The notes beneath the pieces were generated by a model. It worked only from the letters and a program-made list of their open reading frames with translations. It was not told the origin of the DNA and did no database searches. Below, in pieces: positions 15,366-23,648 of a stretch of DNA of 64,000 bases; position 1 is the stretch's first letter, and every line of letters starts with the position of its first letter. Origin of the DNA: Brevundimonas sp. SL130 (GTDB lineage: Bacteria; Pseudomonadota; Alphaproteobacteria; Caulobacterales; Caulobacteraceae); assembly GCF_026625805.1 (NCBI RefSeq), contig NZ_CP113064.1, forward strand, positions 2,830,657-2,894,656. Reading direction: 5' to 3'. A program made the position numbers and the translations under genes.

Positions 15366-17032
15366 CAGCCTTCCGCCACCCAGGTGCGCAGGATGCTGGC
15401 CGCCTCATCCGGATGGGCCGCGACGAAATCGGCGACCTTCTTGACCGAGGAGGCCTTAACCTGACCTTCGATCCGGGCGATGTCGATCTTCTGATCCATC
15501 TCGTTCGAGGATGGGAGTTGGACGAGTTTGGGCTGGCCGTCCGCGCCGATGACGGTGGTCGTCACCATCTCGACCGGCACGCCGTCCGGACCGGCGATCA
15601 TCTTAGGCCCCGCCCCGGCCCCCGCCGTCTTCAGCAGCGGACGCAGCACGAAGAAGATCAGCAGCAGGGCGACCACGGCCAGGATCGCCAGCTCGATCAA
15701 CCGCATGATGTCGGTGCGCGAGAAGTCGAACAGCGACGCCTTGCCCTCCAGGCCACCGGCGATGCCGGTGTCGTGGTTGAAGCGGACGTTGATCACCTCG
15801 ATCTTGTCGCCCCGGGCCTCGTCGATGCCGGCAGCGGCGGCCACCAGCGACTTGATCTGGGCGATCTCCTCGGCGGTGCGCGGCGCGTAGGTCGGCTCGC
15901 CCTGGCCGTCTGCAGCGGGGGTCCATTTGCCGTCGACGGCGACGGCGACCGCCAGCTTCTTGACCTCGCCCGGCTCCTTGGTCGTCGTCGTGGTGGTGTT
16001 GGAGATTTCGTAGTTGGTCGTCTCGGCGTTCTCGGCGCTGGTCGCGCCGGCCGGCGTGTTGGCAGGCGGCGCGCCACCGGGGATGTTGTTGGCCGCCGTT
16101 ACGCCGCCGTCGTTCTGGCCTGTCGTGTCCGACGATTGCGCGCCGTTGGCGGTGGTGGAGCGCACGACCTGGCCGTCCGGATCGAACTTCTGTTCCTGAG
16201 TGGTCGAACGGCTCTGATCGATGTCGGCGGTCACCTGAACACGCGCGGCGCCGATGCCGACCACGCCCTCGACGATATCCTTGATCCGGGCCTGCAACTG
16301 GGCCTCGGTGTTGCCCTTGGTTTCGGCGGCCGAGGCGGAGGAGAAGGTCCCATCGTCGGTGCCGGCCGCCAGTGTGCGGTTGTTCTGATCGGCGACCGTG
16401 ACGCGGTCAGGCTTAAGGTTCGGGACCGACGACGCTACCAAATTGCGGATGGCCCGCACCTGATCCGGCGTCAGATCCCGACCGCCCAGCCCGACCAGTA
16501 CAGCCGCAGTCGGCTCCCCGGCGGCGGCGGTGAACATCTCACGGCGCGGCATGGTGATATGGACGCGGGCGGCGGTTATGCCCCGCATCGACATGATGGT
16601 GCGCGACAGCTCGCCTTGAAGCGCGCGCTGTTCGTTCAATTGCTGCTGGAACTCGGTCTGACCCAGCACCGATTGGTTGTCGAAGATTTCGTACCCGACA
16701 GAGCCGGAGGTCACGAGACCTTTCTCGGCGATCAGCATCCGGGCCGTGCCGACGTCGTCCCGGTTCACCATCACGGTCGAGCCGTCGCCTTTGGACGCAT
16801 ATTTGATGCCGGCCTGTTGCAGGGCGGTGGTGATCTCGCCGGCCTCGCGCAGATCGAGATTGGAATACAGCAGCGCGTCCGGCGCCTGCCCCACGCGCAG
16901 CATCACGGCGACCAGCACGGCGGTCACGCCTGCGGCGACGCCGAGGACTGCGGCCAGACGGCCGATCCCGAACTTCTGCAACGCCGCCGTAAAGCCGCCC
17001 ACGCGTTCCCGCCCCAAACTCGCGGAAGACAC
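15365..17032 (-). CDS. fliF: Flagellar MS-ring protein FliF
   Basis: FliF builds the membrane MS-ring on which the switch and export gate assemble. The 555 residues show an N-terminal helix ([20 protein letters not shown]), the ring-building motifs of the YscJ/FliF fold ([40 protein letters not shown]), a disordered Thr/Gly-rich periplasmic stretch around 300-360, a second helix ([20 protein letters not shown]) and a C-terminal tail that binds FliG. It is the first gene of the operon. A CtrA-like box and a perfect 9-bp inverted repeat lie 36-62 bases upstream of its ATG, consistent with cell-cycle control as known for Caulobacter fliF. Confidence 0.96.
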   Translation of the reverse strand: MSSASLGRERVGGFTAALQKFGIGRLAAVLGVAAGVTAVLVAVMLRVGQAPDALLYSNLDLREAGEITTALQQAGIKYASKGDGSTVMVNRDDVGTARMLIAEKGLVTSGSVGYEIFDNQSVLGQTEFQQQLNEQRALQGELSRTIMSMRGITAARVHITMPRREMFTAAAGEPTAAVLVGLGGRDLTPDQVRAIRNLVASSVPNLKPDRVTVADQNNRTLAAGTDDGTFSSASAAETKGNTEAQLQARIKDIVEGVVGIGAARVQVTADIDQSRSTTQEQKFDPDGQVVRSTTANGAQSSDTTGQNDGGVTAANNIPGGAPPANTPAGATSAENAETTNYEISNTTTTTTKEPGEVKKLAVAVAVDGKWTPAADGQGEPTYAPRTAEEIAQIKSLVAAAAGIDEARGDKIEVINVRFNHDTGIAGGLEGKASLFDFSRTDIMRLIELAILAVVALLLIFFVLRPLLKTAGAGAGPKMIAGPDGVPVEMVTTTVIGADGQPKLVQLPSSNEMDQKIDIARIEGQVKASSVKKVADFVAAHPDEAASILRTWVAEG

Positions 17033-17067
17033 TGACGCTCCGCTAGGCAGAAAATGCCGCCTTGATG

Positions 17068-17094
17068 GTAAACGTCACGTTAAGAGACGTTTAC
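17068..17094 (-). promoter_or_regulatory. Inverted repeat and CtrA-like box upstream of fliF
   Basis: A perfect inverted repeat GTAAACGTC-N9-GACGTTTAC spans 17068-17094. Inside it, on the fliF strand, GTAA-N7-TTAAC (17079-17094) matches the CtrA site TTAA-N7-TTAAC with one mismatch. It sits 36-62 bases before the fliF ATG. CtrA control of fliF is known in Caulobacter; binding here is inferred. Confidence 0.55.
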
Positions 17095-17223
17095 GCGGTG
17101 TCCTCGAGGAACGTCGTTAACGCGGACAGCCATCTCGGTCTTGTGATCTGAAGCCCCGAACCCGAGACCCGACTCGCGCGTATGATCCGTGCACGCCCCC
17201 GTCAGAGGGGCATGGAGGATGCT

Positions 17224-17346
17224 ATGACGATCTGGAATCCCGGCCCTCATCCGTCGCACGGCGGCCTATGGACCGCACTGGGCTATGCCGTTGCGGCCGT
17301 GATCTCAATCGGCGTGTGGGTCGCACTCGCCAGCTTCATGGCCTGA
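17224..17346 (+). CDS. 40-residue single-helix membrane protein
   Basis: This small frame encodes about 40 residues: a short polar start (TIWNPGPHPSHGGLW) and one hydrophobic helix (TALGYAVAAVISIGVWVALA) ending SFMA. ATG at 17224 has GGAGG 6 bases upstream (17214-17218), and a small hairpin GCCCC...GGGGC lies at 17195-17211. It ends 11 bases inside the convergent hydrolase gene. I do not recognise it. The good ribosome site and clear helix suggest a real small membrane protein; the family is unknown. Confidence 0.5.
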   Translation: MTIWNPGPHPSHGGLWTALGYAVAAVISIGVWVALASFMA

Positions 17347-18361
17347 CGTCCGCGGATTTCTCGAGCTGCGGCAGGACAGCCGGCGCGCCCGAAGGCAAGG
17401 GCGCCTCGGGATCCTTCAGCCACGACACCACGTCGCGATAGACGATTTCGGCGTCGAGATCGCGGTTCAGCAGATGCCAGCCGTCCGGATACCAGGCGGT
17501 GCGCAGGCTCCCGCCCTCGGCCTGAGCGCGCTCCAGGGCGATCCGCATCGGACCCTTTTTCACGATCTCGTCGTGGGCGCCGTACATCAGGATGGCGTCG
17601 CCGCGAATACGACCCAGACTGCGGGACGAAGTTTCCATCAGATCGACCAGTCCATAGACGGTGTCGAACCGGGTCGAGAGGATGCTCATCGGATCTCGTC
17701 CGTTACGGATCAGCTCCAATGTGTTCGACGAGGCATGGATGTCGCGGGTGATGAACTCCGGCGGCTCCAGGGCCACATCGCCCAGGGCGCGGGCGGCGAT
17801 GTTCAGGGCCACGCTGTTCAGCGGCCCCTGGGTCGACCAGCCCCACACCCCCGGCGCCAGCAGTATGATCCGGTCCGCGTCCGGCGGATTGTCGGATCCA
17901 AAAGCGGCCGCCGTCACCGATCCCCCCATGCTCTCACCCACGACGGCGATGACAGCGTTCGGGTAGCGGGCGCGAGCGAGGGCCGTGATCTCGCGCAGGT
18001 CGTCGGTCATGCGCTGCTGCCCGGCCCAGACGCCACGACCGGGAGCCGCGCCGAAACCGCGCTGGTCATAGGCCCAGGTCTCGATCCCCTGCTCGGCCCA
18101 CCAGGGCCCCGCCAGACGGAAGCTGGCGTCGTGATCATTCATCCCGTGCAGGGCCACGATCACCGCCCAAGGCGCCTGATCGGCCGGCCCCCAGCGCAGA
18201 TAGGGCAGACGCGCGCCGTCGGACATCACCAGGGCGCGATCCTCGACGTGGGCGCCGGCGAACCCCGGCGGCGGCGTCATCGGCGGCTGGACATGGGGCG
18301 TGGCGCAGGCGGCCGCCCCCAAGGTCAAAACGAGCGCGGCGATAGCGAAAACGGCTTTCAT
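17336..18361 (-). CDS. Alpha/beta hydrolase lipoprotein (serine aminopeptidase S33 type)
   Basis: The 341-residue protein starts with a lipoprotein signal (AVFAIAALVLTLGAAAC, lipobox Cys near residue 20) and so is probably anchored in the envelope. The rest is an alpha/beta hydrolase of the S33/monoacylglycerol lipase type: oxyanion segment ALHGMNDHDAS, nucleophile Ser in VVGESMGGS, catalytic Asp in YGAHDEIV and His in PDGWHLLNRD. The likely reaction is hydrolysis of an ester or short peptide. ATG at 18361 has AAGGA 8 bases upstream; a GTG at 18367 is less likely. It follows the DUF3253 gene by 29 bases on the same strand. Confidence 0.85.
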   Translation of the reverse strand: MKAVFAIAALVLTLGAAACATPHVQPPMTPPPGFAGAHVEDRALVMSDGARLPYLRWGPADQAPWAVIVALHGMNDHDASFRLAGPWWAEQGIETWAYDQRGFGAAPGRGVWAGQQRMTDDLREITALARARYPNAVIAVVGESMGGSVTAAAFGSDNPPDADRIILLAPGVWGWSTQGPLNSVALNIAARALGDVALEPPEFITRDIHASSNTLELIRNGRDPMSILSTRFDTVYGLVDLMETSSRSLGRIRGDAILMYGAHDEIVKKGPMRIALERAQAEGGSLRTAWYPDGWHLLNRDLDAEIVYRDVVSWLKDPEAPLPSGAPAVLPQLEKSADVRP

Positions 18362-18390
18362 GCGCACATCCTTGTGAAACCCCGTCGAGA

Positions 18391-18693
18391 TCAGTCGTCA
18401 TCATCCTCGACGACCGGCGGACGGCGGCTCAGGGCCAGGGCCGTCTCTTCCTCGGTCGCTTGACGCAAGCGTGTCACGCCCCGGAAGTCGTCCGGATCGA
18501 CCGGCTTGCCCTTCTTGGTGATGGTCAGCTTGCCCTGGCGCATCAGGCCCAGGGCCGTGGCCCGCACCTTGGGCAGCATGCGCTGCCACTGCTCAGGCTG
18601 TAGCGCCTTGGCCACTTCGGCCGGCTCGATGCTCTTGCCGGGCTCAAGCGCGGAAATTTTGTTCAGGATTGCGGTTTCGATAGGATCGCTCAT
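18391..18693 (-). CDS. DUF3253 domain protein
   Basis: The 100-residue protein matches the DUF3253 pattern as I remember it: I-E-x-x-I-L near the start (DPIETAILNKISALEPGKSI), E-V-A-K-A-L, W-x-x-M-L-P-x-V-R-x-x-A (WQRMLPKVRATALGLMRQGK), then a beta-type K-x-G-K-P-V-D-P-D-D-F-R-G-V-T-R-L. It looks like a small winged-helix fold. The tail is acidic (VEDDDD). ATG at 18693 gives the family start; an upstream ATG at 18711 adds six residues. Function is unknown. It lies upstream of the lipoprotein hydrolase and divergent from the thioesterase gene. Confidence 0.75.
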   Translation of the reverse strand: MSDPIETAILNKISALEPGKSIEPAEVAKALQPEQWQRMLPKVRATALGLMRQGKLTITKKGKPVDPDDFRGVTRLRQATEEETALALSRRPPVVEDDDD

Positions 18694-18740
18694 TGCGCCT
18701 ATATGCTTCACAGCGAGACCAGAAGTAAGGCCGAGTCGTC

Positions 18741-19172
18741 ATGCCGAAGAAAATCACCGTCACCGAAGGCGAATTCGCCGGCTGGCAGACCTATGACCTC
18801 CACGACACCTTCGATGTGGTGGTGGGGCCCTTTTACGGCCGGCTAGACCCCGACGGCCACATGCGCTGCGCCTTCCGCGCCGAGCAGAAACACATGAACG
18901 CCGGCGGGCGGATGCACGGCGGCTGTCTGATGACCTTCGCCGACATCGCCATGTTCCAGATCGCCTATCAGGAGATGGAAGGCGCATCGGGCGTAACCGT
19001 CCAGCTGGACTCCACCTTCATCGACGGCGCCTATGTCGGCGAACTGATCGAGGCGACCGGCCAGGTGACCAAGGCGGGCAAGAGCCTGATCTTCGTGCGC
19101 GGCCAGATCAACACGGGGGAACGGCTGCTGATGACCTTCTCCGGCGTGATCCGGAAATTCACGCCGCGTTGA
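18741..19172 (+). CDS. PaaI-like hotdog thioesterase
   Basis: This 143-residue protein is a hotdog-fold acyl-CoA thioesterase of the PaaI/YdiI group. The diagnostic helix with the active site is present: MHGGCLMTFADIAMFQIAYQ (family H-G-G-x-x-x-x-x-x-D/A), followed by VTVQLDSTFIDGAYVGELIE and GQVTKAGKSLIFVRGQI. Its substrate is not evident. The fold usually forms dimers or tetramers in the cytoplasm. It is divergent from the DUF3253 gene with a 47-base gap and ends next to the broken vapC gene, with which it converges. Confidence 0.85.
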   Translation: MPKKITVTEGEFAGWQTYDLHDTFDVVVGPFYGRLDPDGHMRCAFRAEQKHMNAGGRMHGGCLMTFADIAMFQIAYQEMEGASGVTVQLDSTFIDGAYVGELIEATGQVTKAGKSLIFVRGQINTGERLLMTFSGVIRKFTPR

Positions 19173-19547
19173 TCAGGTCAGCAGGATCGGCACGTCGTAG
19201 TCGGCAAGCGCGTGGTCGCCGGTTACCAGCACCATCCCCTCCTCCAGCGCCTGCGCCACCAGAAGCCTGTCGAAGGGGTCCGTATGGAGCACCGGGAGCC
19301 GGCTGACCCGCCAGGCGTGAATAGCCGATACGGGTAGGAAGCGAGCCTGCCGCTCCAGATCGCGGACCAGGTCGTCGTCAAAGGCCAACCGGCCTCTGGC
19401 CACCTTGGAGGCGATTTCCAGCAGCTATGCGGTGCTGACGATCAGTTCGTTGCGCCGATCAGCCAGGGCGGCCAGCACTTCTGGCCGCAAACGCTGCCGC
19501 CACCCGGTCATCCAGACCACGACATTGGTGTCGAGCAGCAGCTTCAC
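19173..19547 (-). pseudogene. vapC: VapC-type PIN toxin broken by one in-frame TAG
   Basis: Read from GTG at 19547, this 125-codon frame is a normal PIN-domain VapC: KLLLDTNVVVW (first Asp), then LIVSTA, LLEIASKVARGRL (Glu), HTDPFDRLLVAQA (third acidic pair) and VTGDHALADYDVP. All four acidic metal-binding positions survive. A single TAG at 19425-19427 falls between STA and LLEIA, where the family usually has Ser or Trp; TCG or TGG would restore it. The frame is otherwise open, so the change looks recent, or it is a sequencing error. The GTG overlaps the antitoxin stop (GTGA). Confidence 0.82.
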
Positions 19548-19855
19548 TTGTCGTCGAACGAGACCGGCGGCTCGGCGACCTGCGTCATTCCCGCGACGCC
19601 CTCGACCCCATACAGCCGATCCAGCATGGCCTCGTCGAACTCGGGCTGGTCCCAAGCCTCATCCAGGATCACACGCCCCTGATATTTGTCGAAGGCGGCC
19701 ATGCGGTCCACAGCGGCGTCCGCTGCGGTCACAGGCGACAACCGGACCAGCGGCTTGCCCGCCTTGGCGATGACGACCTCTTCGCCCGCCAAAGCGCGTT
19801 CGATCAGTTTCGACAGGGTCGTCTTAGCTTCATGGATGTTCGCTGTGACGGCCAT
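19544..19855 (-). CDS. Phd/YefM-type antitoxin of the VapBC-like module
   Basis: The 103-residue protein starts with a Phd/YefM fold: AVTANIHEAKTTLSKLIERA and GEEVVIAKAGKPLVRLSPV, which dimerise and bind the operator DNA. The C-terminal half (GRVILDEAWDQPEFDEAMLD) is the disordered part that wraps the PIN toxin. It is overlapped by the vapC start by four bases. Because the toxin gene has an in-frame stop, this antitoxin may now be free of its partner but still able to repress its own promoter. Confidence 0.85.
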   Translation of the reverse strand: MAVTANIHEAKTTLSKLIERALAGEEVVIAKAGKPLVRLSPVTAADAAVDRMAAFDKYQGRVILDEAWDQPEFDEAMLDRLYGVEGVAGMTQVAEPPVSFDDK

Positions 19856-19890
19856 GACGGTAAGCTAACCTAGCTAAGCCCGATCTTCAA

Positions 19891-20511
19891 TCAGACCCCG
19901 GCCTTAGCCGCCGGCCGCGCCCGACAGGCGTCGAACCAGCGGTGCAGGTTCTCGAACTCGGCCGGGGGCCGGTAGCGGACCATCCGCGCAAAGTCCAAAC
20001 CCACCACGGCGACGATGTCGGCGATGGTGAACCGGTCCAGGGCGATGAACTCCCGCTCGGCCAGATGCCGGTCCAGCGTCTTCATGAACCGCTCGGCCGA
20101 CACCCGGTTGTAGTCCGCCACCTGCGGGATCTGCACCGCCTCCAGCGCCGCCAGCGCCGGGTGGGAGTGGCGCACGTTCAGCATGATCGGGTTGGACAGA
20201 TAGAACTCGCACCGCCGGGTCCACATCTCGACCACCGCCTGTTCGCGGGCGTCGCGGCCGAACAGATTCGGCTCTGGATACAGGGCTTCCAGATAGCGAC
20301 CGATGGCCACGGATTCCGAGATGGTCGTGCCGTCATCCAGCTCCAGCGCCGGCAGATGCGGCACGCCGACCTTGTTCCGATATTCCGGCTTCTTGTGATC
20401 GCCGGTCAGGATGTCGATCTCGATCAGTTCGACATCCTCGACGCCCTTCTCGGCCATGACCCAACGGACCCGGCGCGGATTCGGCGCGCGGTGCGAGGTG
20501 TAGAGCTTCAT
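19891..20511 (-). CDS. Glutathione S-transferase family protein
   Basis: The 206-residue protein has the two GST domains: an N-terminal thioredoxin-like domain (KLYTSHRAPNPRRVRWVMAE, VPHLPALELDDGTTISESVA with the cis-Pro and the E-S motif for glutathione) and an all-helical C-terminal domain (ALDRFTIADIVAVVGLDFAR, with the N-capping box). The substrate is unknown; such proteins detoxify electrophiles or act as chaperone-like proteins. It lies 27 bases downstream of the nucleoside transporter on the same strand, so the two may be one transcript. Confidence 0.88.
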   Translation of the reverse strand: MKLYTSHRAPNPRRVRWVMAEKGVEDVELIEIDILTGDHKKPEYRNKVGVPHLPALELDDGTTISESVAIGRYLEALYPEPNLFGRDAREQAVVEMWTRRCEFYLSNPIMLNVRHSHPALAALEAVQIPQVADYNRVSAERFMKTLDRHLAEREFIALDRFTIADIVAVVGLDFARMVRYRPPAEFENLHRWFDACRARPAAKAGV

Positions 20512-20538
20512 TGAGCGTCTCCGTTGTTTTGGGAAACG

Positions 20539-21813
20539 CTACTGCCCAAACACCGCCGCTGGCAAGGCGCCGACGATGGCGGCGCTCATCAGGGTGGCCA
20601 TGAAGCCAGCGAACAGGGCCTTCCAGATCAGGCCCAGAACCTCGTGACGCCGTTCCGGCATCAGCACCGACAGACCGGTCACGGTGATCCCCACCGAGCC
20701 GATATTGGCGAAGCCGCAAAGCGCATAGGTCATCAGCATCCGCGTCCGCTCGCTCATGGCCTCAGGCGGCAGCTTGCCCAGTTCGATGAAGGCCACGAAC
20801 TCGGTCAGGGTCAGTTTGACGCCCAGCAGCCAGCCGCCCAGCGCCGCTTCGCGCGTCTCGACGCCGATCAGCCAGGCCAGGGGGGTGAACAGCACGCCCA
20901 GGATCCGCTCGACCGTCAGCGGCTCGCCGAAGACGATGAAGCCGCCCAGCATGATGTTGACCAGGGCCACCAGGGCCACAAAGACGATAAGCACCGCCGA
21001 GATGTTCAGCACCACCATCAGGCCGTCCGACGTGCCCTTGGAGATGGCGTCGAGACTGCTGTCGTACTTGAGCGCCGAGTCATAGCTGATCGACTGAATG
21101 GCTTCCTTGTCCGGCTCGGGCACGATGATCCGGGCCAGCAGCACCCCGGCCGGCGCCGAGACGATGGAGGCGACCAGGACGTGGCCGGCGGCGTTGGGCA
21201 GGGCCTGGGACAGGATGCTGGCGTAGGCGACCATGGTCGAACCGGCGACCGTCGCCAGGCCCACGGTCATCATCAGAAAGATTTCGGACCGGCTCAGCTT
21301 GTCCAGATAGGCCTTGATGACGATCGGGCTCTCGATCGTGCCCAGGAAGATATTGGCCGCCACCGCCAGGGCCGAGGCGCCGCCCAGGCCCATGGTGCGC
21401 TGGAACAGCACCCCGAAGCCGCGGATCAGCCACTTCAGGATCTTCCAGTGCCACAGCAGGGCCGACAGGGCCGAGATGACCATGATCAGCGGCAGGACGT
21501 TGAAGGCGAAGGTGAACAGCGCCCTCTCGTTCTGCACCGCATAGGGCTGATCCCCGCCGGCCAGATAACCAAAGACGAAGCGTGTGCCCTGGGCCGTGGC
21601 GACCGCCAGACCGTCAATGGCGCCCGTCACGGCCGCCAGAACGGTTCGCGACCCCGGAATGGCGAACAGGGCCAGCACCAGCGCCGCCTGAACCGCGACG
21701 GCGCCGATGGCCAGTTTCCAGGGGAAGTCCCGCCGGTTCTCGGAAATCGCCCAGCACAGGGCGATGATGACGACCAGGCCGAACAGGCTCTGGAGGTTCA
21801 GAAGACTGAACAT
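20539..21813 (-). CDS. nupC: Concentrative nucleoside transporter (CNT/NupC family)
   Basis: This 424-residue inner membrane protein is a CNT family symporter that brings in nucleosides with Na+ or H+. It has eight or more hydrophobic helices, including LQSLFGLVVIIALCWAISEN at the start. The CNT signatures are visible: the repeat-1 motif near GLGGASALAVAANIFLGTIE (Q/G-E-x-P-type hairpin) and the C-terminal segment YALCGFANIGSVGITVTGLS with the conserved G-F-A-N-x-x-S. ATG at 21813. It precedes the GST gene by 27 bases. Substrate preference cannot be read from sequence alone. Confidence 0.9.
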   Translation of the reverse strand: MFSLLNLQSLFGLVVIIALCWAISENRRDFPWKLAIGAVAVQAALVLALFAIPGSRTVLAAVTGAIDGLAVATAQGTRFVFGYLAGGDQPYAVQNERALFTFAFNVLPLIMVISALSALLWHWKILKWLIRGFGVLFQRTMGLGGASALAVAANIFLGTIESPIVIKAYLDKLSRSEIFLMMTVGLATVAGSTMVAYASILSQALPNAAGHVLVASIVSAPAGVLLARIIVPEPDKEAIQSISYDSALKYDSSLDAISKGTSDGLMVVLNISAVLIVFVALVALVNIMLGGFIVFGEPLTVERILGVLFTPLAWLIGVETREAALGGWLLGVKLTLTEFVAFIELGKLPPEAMSERTRMLMTYALCGFANIGSVGITVTGLSVLMPERRHEVLGLIWKALFAGFMATLMSAAIVGALPAAVFGQ

Positions 21814-21892
21814 GAAAGGCGATCCCCTGACCGGCCCGCGCCGGTTTCATCCGCTTCAAGGACAAAGTGACGCGGCTGACAAGGGGCGCACG

Positions 21893-21919
21893 AAAAAGGG
21901 CGGCGCCGAAGCCCCGCCC
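21893..21919 (-). terminator. Terminator after ilvE
   Basis: On the minus strand GGGCGGGGCTTCGGCGCCGCCC forms a stem with a TTCG-type loop and is followed by TTTTT (21893-21897). It lies 30 bases past the ilvE stop. Confidence 0.75.
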
Positions 21920-21948
21920 CTCTTCACATCAAGACCGTTCAAACCGGC

Positions 21949-22827
21949 TTACAGCTGGCCGCGCACCAGCCGGCCGTAGGTCTCCATCAGGTCCAGCGAC
22001 AGGGCGCCGGGGGTGAAGCGATAGTCGCCCACCTCGGCCACCGGCGTCACCTCGACGGCGGTGCCGGTCAGGAAGCACTCCGAGAAGTCCGACAGTTCTT
22101 CCGGCAGGATGTCGCGCACCACGACCTCGATCCCCTTGGACTGGGCGATCTCGATCACCGTCTGACGGGTGATGCCGTCCAGGATGTGCTCGACCTTGGG
22201 CGTGTGCAGCACGCCGTCCTTGACGAAGAAGACGTTGGCGCCGGTCGCCTCGGCCACATAGCCGCGCCAGTCCAGCATCAGGGCGTCGGCATAGCCGTCC
22301 CGCTCGGCCGTGTTCTTGGACATGGTGCAGATCATGTACAGGCCGGCCGCCTTGGCGGTGGTCGGCGCGGTCGCCGGATCGGGACGGCGCCACTTGGCCC
22401 ATTGCAGACGCAGGCCGCGCGCCTTGACCTCAGGATCGAAATAGCTGGGCCAGTCCCACACGGCGACCGCCAGGTGAACCTTGTTGTTCAGGGCCGAGAC
22501 ACTGGTCTGTTCCGGACCGAGATAGGCGACCGGACGCACATAACAGTCGGTCAGACCGTTCTTGGCGCAGGTTTCGTTACAGATGGCGTCGATTTCGGCG
22601 ACGCTGTAAGGTATCTCGAAATCGAGCAGGTTCGCGGACCGCTTCAGGCGCTCCGAATGCGGCGTCAGCTTGAAGATTTCGCCGCCATACATACGCTCAC
22701 CCTCGAATACCGACGAGCCGTAGTGAAGGGCATGGGTCAGAATGTGCGTCTTCGTTTCCCGCCAGGGCACGAATTCGCCGTCCATCCAGATCCAACCATC
22801 GCGATCGTCGAAAGGAACCAAGGCCAT
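21949..22827 (-). CDS. ilvE: Branched-chain amino acid aminotransferase
   Basis: This PLP enzyme of fold class IV moves the amino group between glutamate and the keto acids of valine, leucine and isoleucine. The 292 residues show the typical start (DRDGWIWMDGEFVPWRETKT), HALHYGSSVFEGERMY, the PLP-binding region ATTAKAAGLYMICTMSKN, and the class IV signature EATGANVFFVKDGVLHTPKV with DGITRQTVIEIA. Length and motifs match IlvE; a D-amino-acid or aminodeoxychorismate role is less likely given YIRP-like YVRPVAYLG. It is divergent from the OmpR-type regulator (82 bases between starts) and ends in a terminator. Confidence 0.92.
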   Translation of the reverse strand: MALVPFDDRDGWIWMDGEFVPWRETKTHILTHALHYGSSVFEGERMYGGEIFKLTPHSERLKRSANLLDFEIPYSVAEIDAICNETCAKNGLTDCYVRPVAYLGPEQTSVSALNNKVHLAVAVWDWPSYFDPEVKARGLRLQWAKWRRPDPATAPTTAKAAGLYMICTMSKNTAERDGYADALMLDWRGYVAEATGANVFFVKDGVLHTPKVEHILDGITRQTVIEIAQSKGIEVVVRDILPEELSDFSECFLTGTAVEVTPVAEVGDYRFTPGALSLDLMETYGRLVRGQL

Positions 22828-22909
22828 TGAAACACGTCTCCCGCAGAATTGCCGGTGTTAGAGCCGCCCGAATCGTTCAGGTCAACGCCCTGATCGCGGG
22901 GAATGTCGC

Positions 22910-23647
22910 ATGAGCATCACCGAATACCGTTCGCAAGGCCGGTCGGGCCCTATCGCCGGGCCAGGCGTCGGCCGCCATCTGCTGATCGTCGACGACGACG
23001 ACCGCATCCGCGAGCTGCTGAAGGAATACCTGTCGCGCGAGGGCTATCGCGTCACCGGCGCCGCCCACGCGGCCGCCGCCAAGCGGATGATGGAACTGAT
23101 CGAGTTCGACCTGGTCGTGCTGGACGTCATGATGCCGGGCGAGAGCGGCCTGGACCTGACCTCCTGGGTCCGCGCCAAGGCCGAAACCTCTAAGACGCCA
23201 GTCCTGCTGCTGACCGCGCGCGGCGATCCAGAGGATCGGATCGAGGGCCTGTCGCGGGGCGCCGACGACTATATGTCCAAGCCGTTCGAACCGCGCGAAC
23301 TGGTGCTGCGGATCGAGGCCATCCTGCGCCGCACCGGCGGCAAGCCCATCGGCCCGCGCGAGATCAAGCTGGGAACGGCCGTGTTCGACATGGAGCGGCT
23401 GGAGCTGATCCGTGACGGCGCGCCCCAGCGCCTGACCGAGGCCGAGGCCCAGTTGCTGAAGACCCTGGCCCTGCACGCCCACGCCCCGGTCGAGCGGATG
23501 AGCCTGTCGCCCGACACGGCCGACATCACCGGCCGCGCCGTCGATGTTCAGGTCACGCGCCTGCGCCGCAAGCTGGAAGCCGACCCCAAGAACCCGCGCT
23601 ACCTCCAGACCGTGCGCGGCGTCGGCTATATGCTCGCGCCCGACTGA
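22910..23647 (+). CDS. OmpR-family response regulator
   Basis: The 245-residue protein has a receiver domain with an extended start (20 residues before HLLIVDDDDRIRELL), phospho-acceptor D72 in LVVLDVMMPGESG, Thr in LLLTARGD and Lys in YMSKPFEPRE, then an OmpR winged helix (TEAEAQLLKTLALHAHAPVE, TGRAVDVQVTRLRRKLEADP, RYLQTVRGVGYML). It resembles the PetR/ChvI-like branch in alphaproteobacteria. The partner kinase starts at 23649, one base after the TGA at 23645-23647, so the pair is cotranslated. Targets are unknown. Confidence 0.92.
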   Translation: MSITEYRSQGRSGPIAGPGVGRHLLIVDDDDRIRELLKEYLSREGYRVTGAAHAAAAKRMMELIEFDLVVLDVMMPGESGLDLTSWVRAKAETSKTPVLLLTARGDPEDRIEGLSRGADDYMSKPFEPRELVLRIEAILRRTGGKPIGPREIKLGTAVFDMERLELIRDGAPQRLTEAEAQLLKTLALHAHAPVERMSLSPDTADITGRAVDVQVTRLRRKLEADPKNPRYLQTVRGVGYMLAPD

Positions 23648-23648
23648 T

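Noticed and set aside
23544..23648. Longer start of the EnvZ-like kinase inside the response regulator gene
   Set aside because: The extra 35 residues are an alternative-frame reading of the regulator's DNA-binding domain; ATG at 23649 directly follows the regulator stop.
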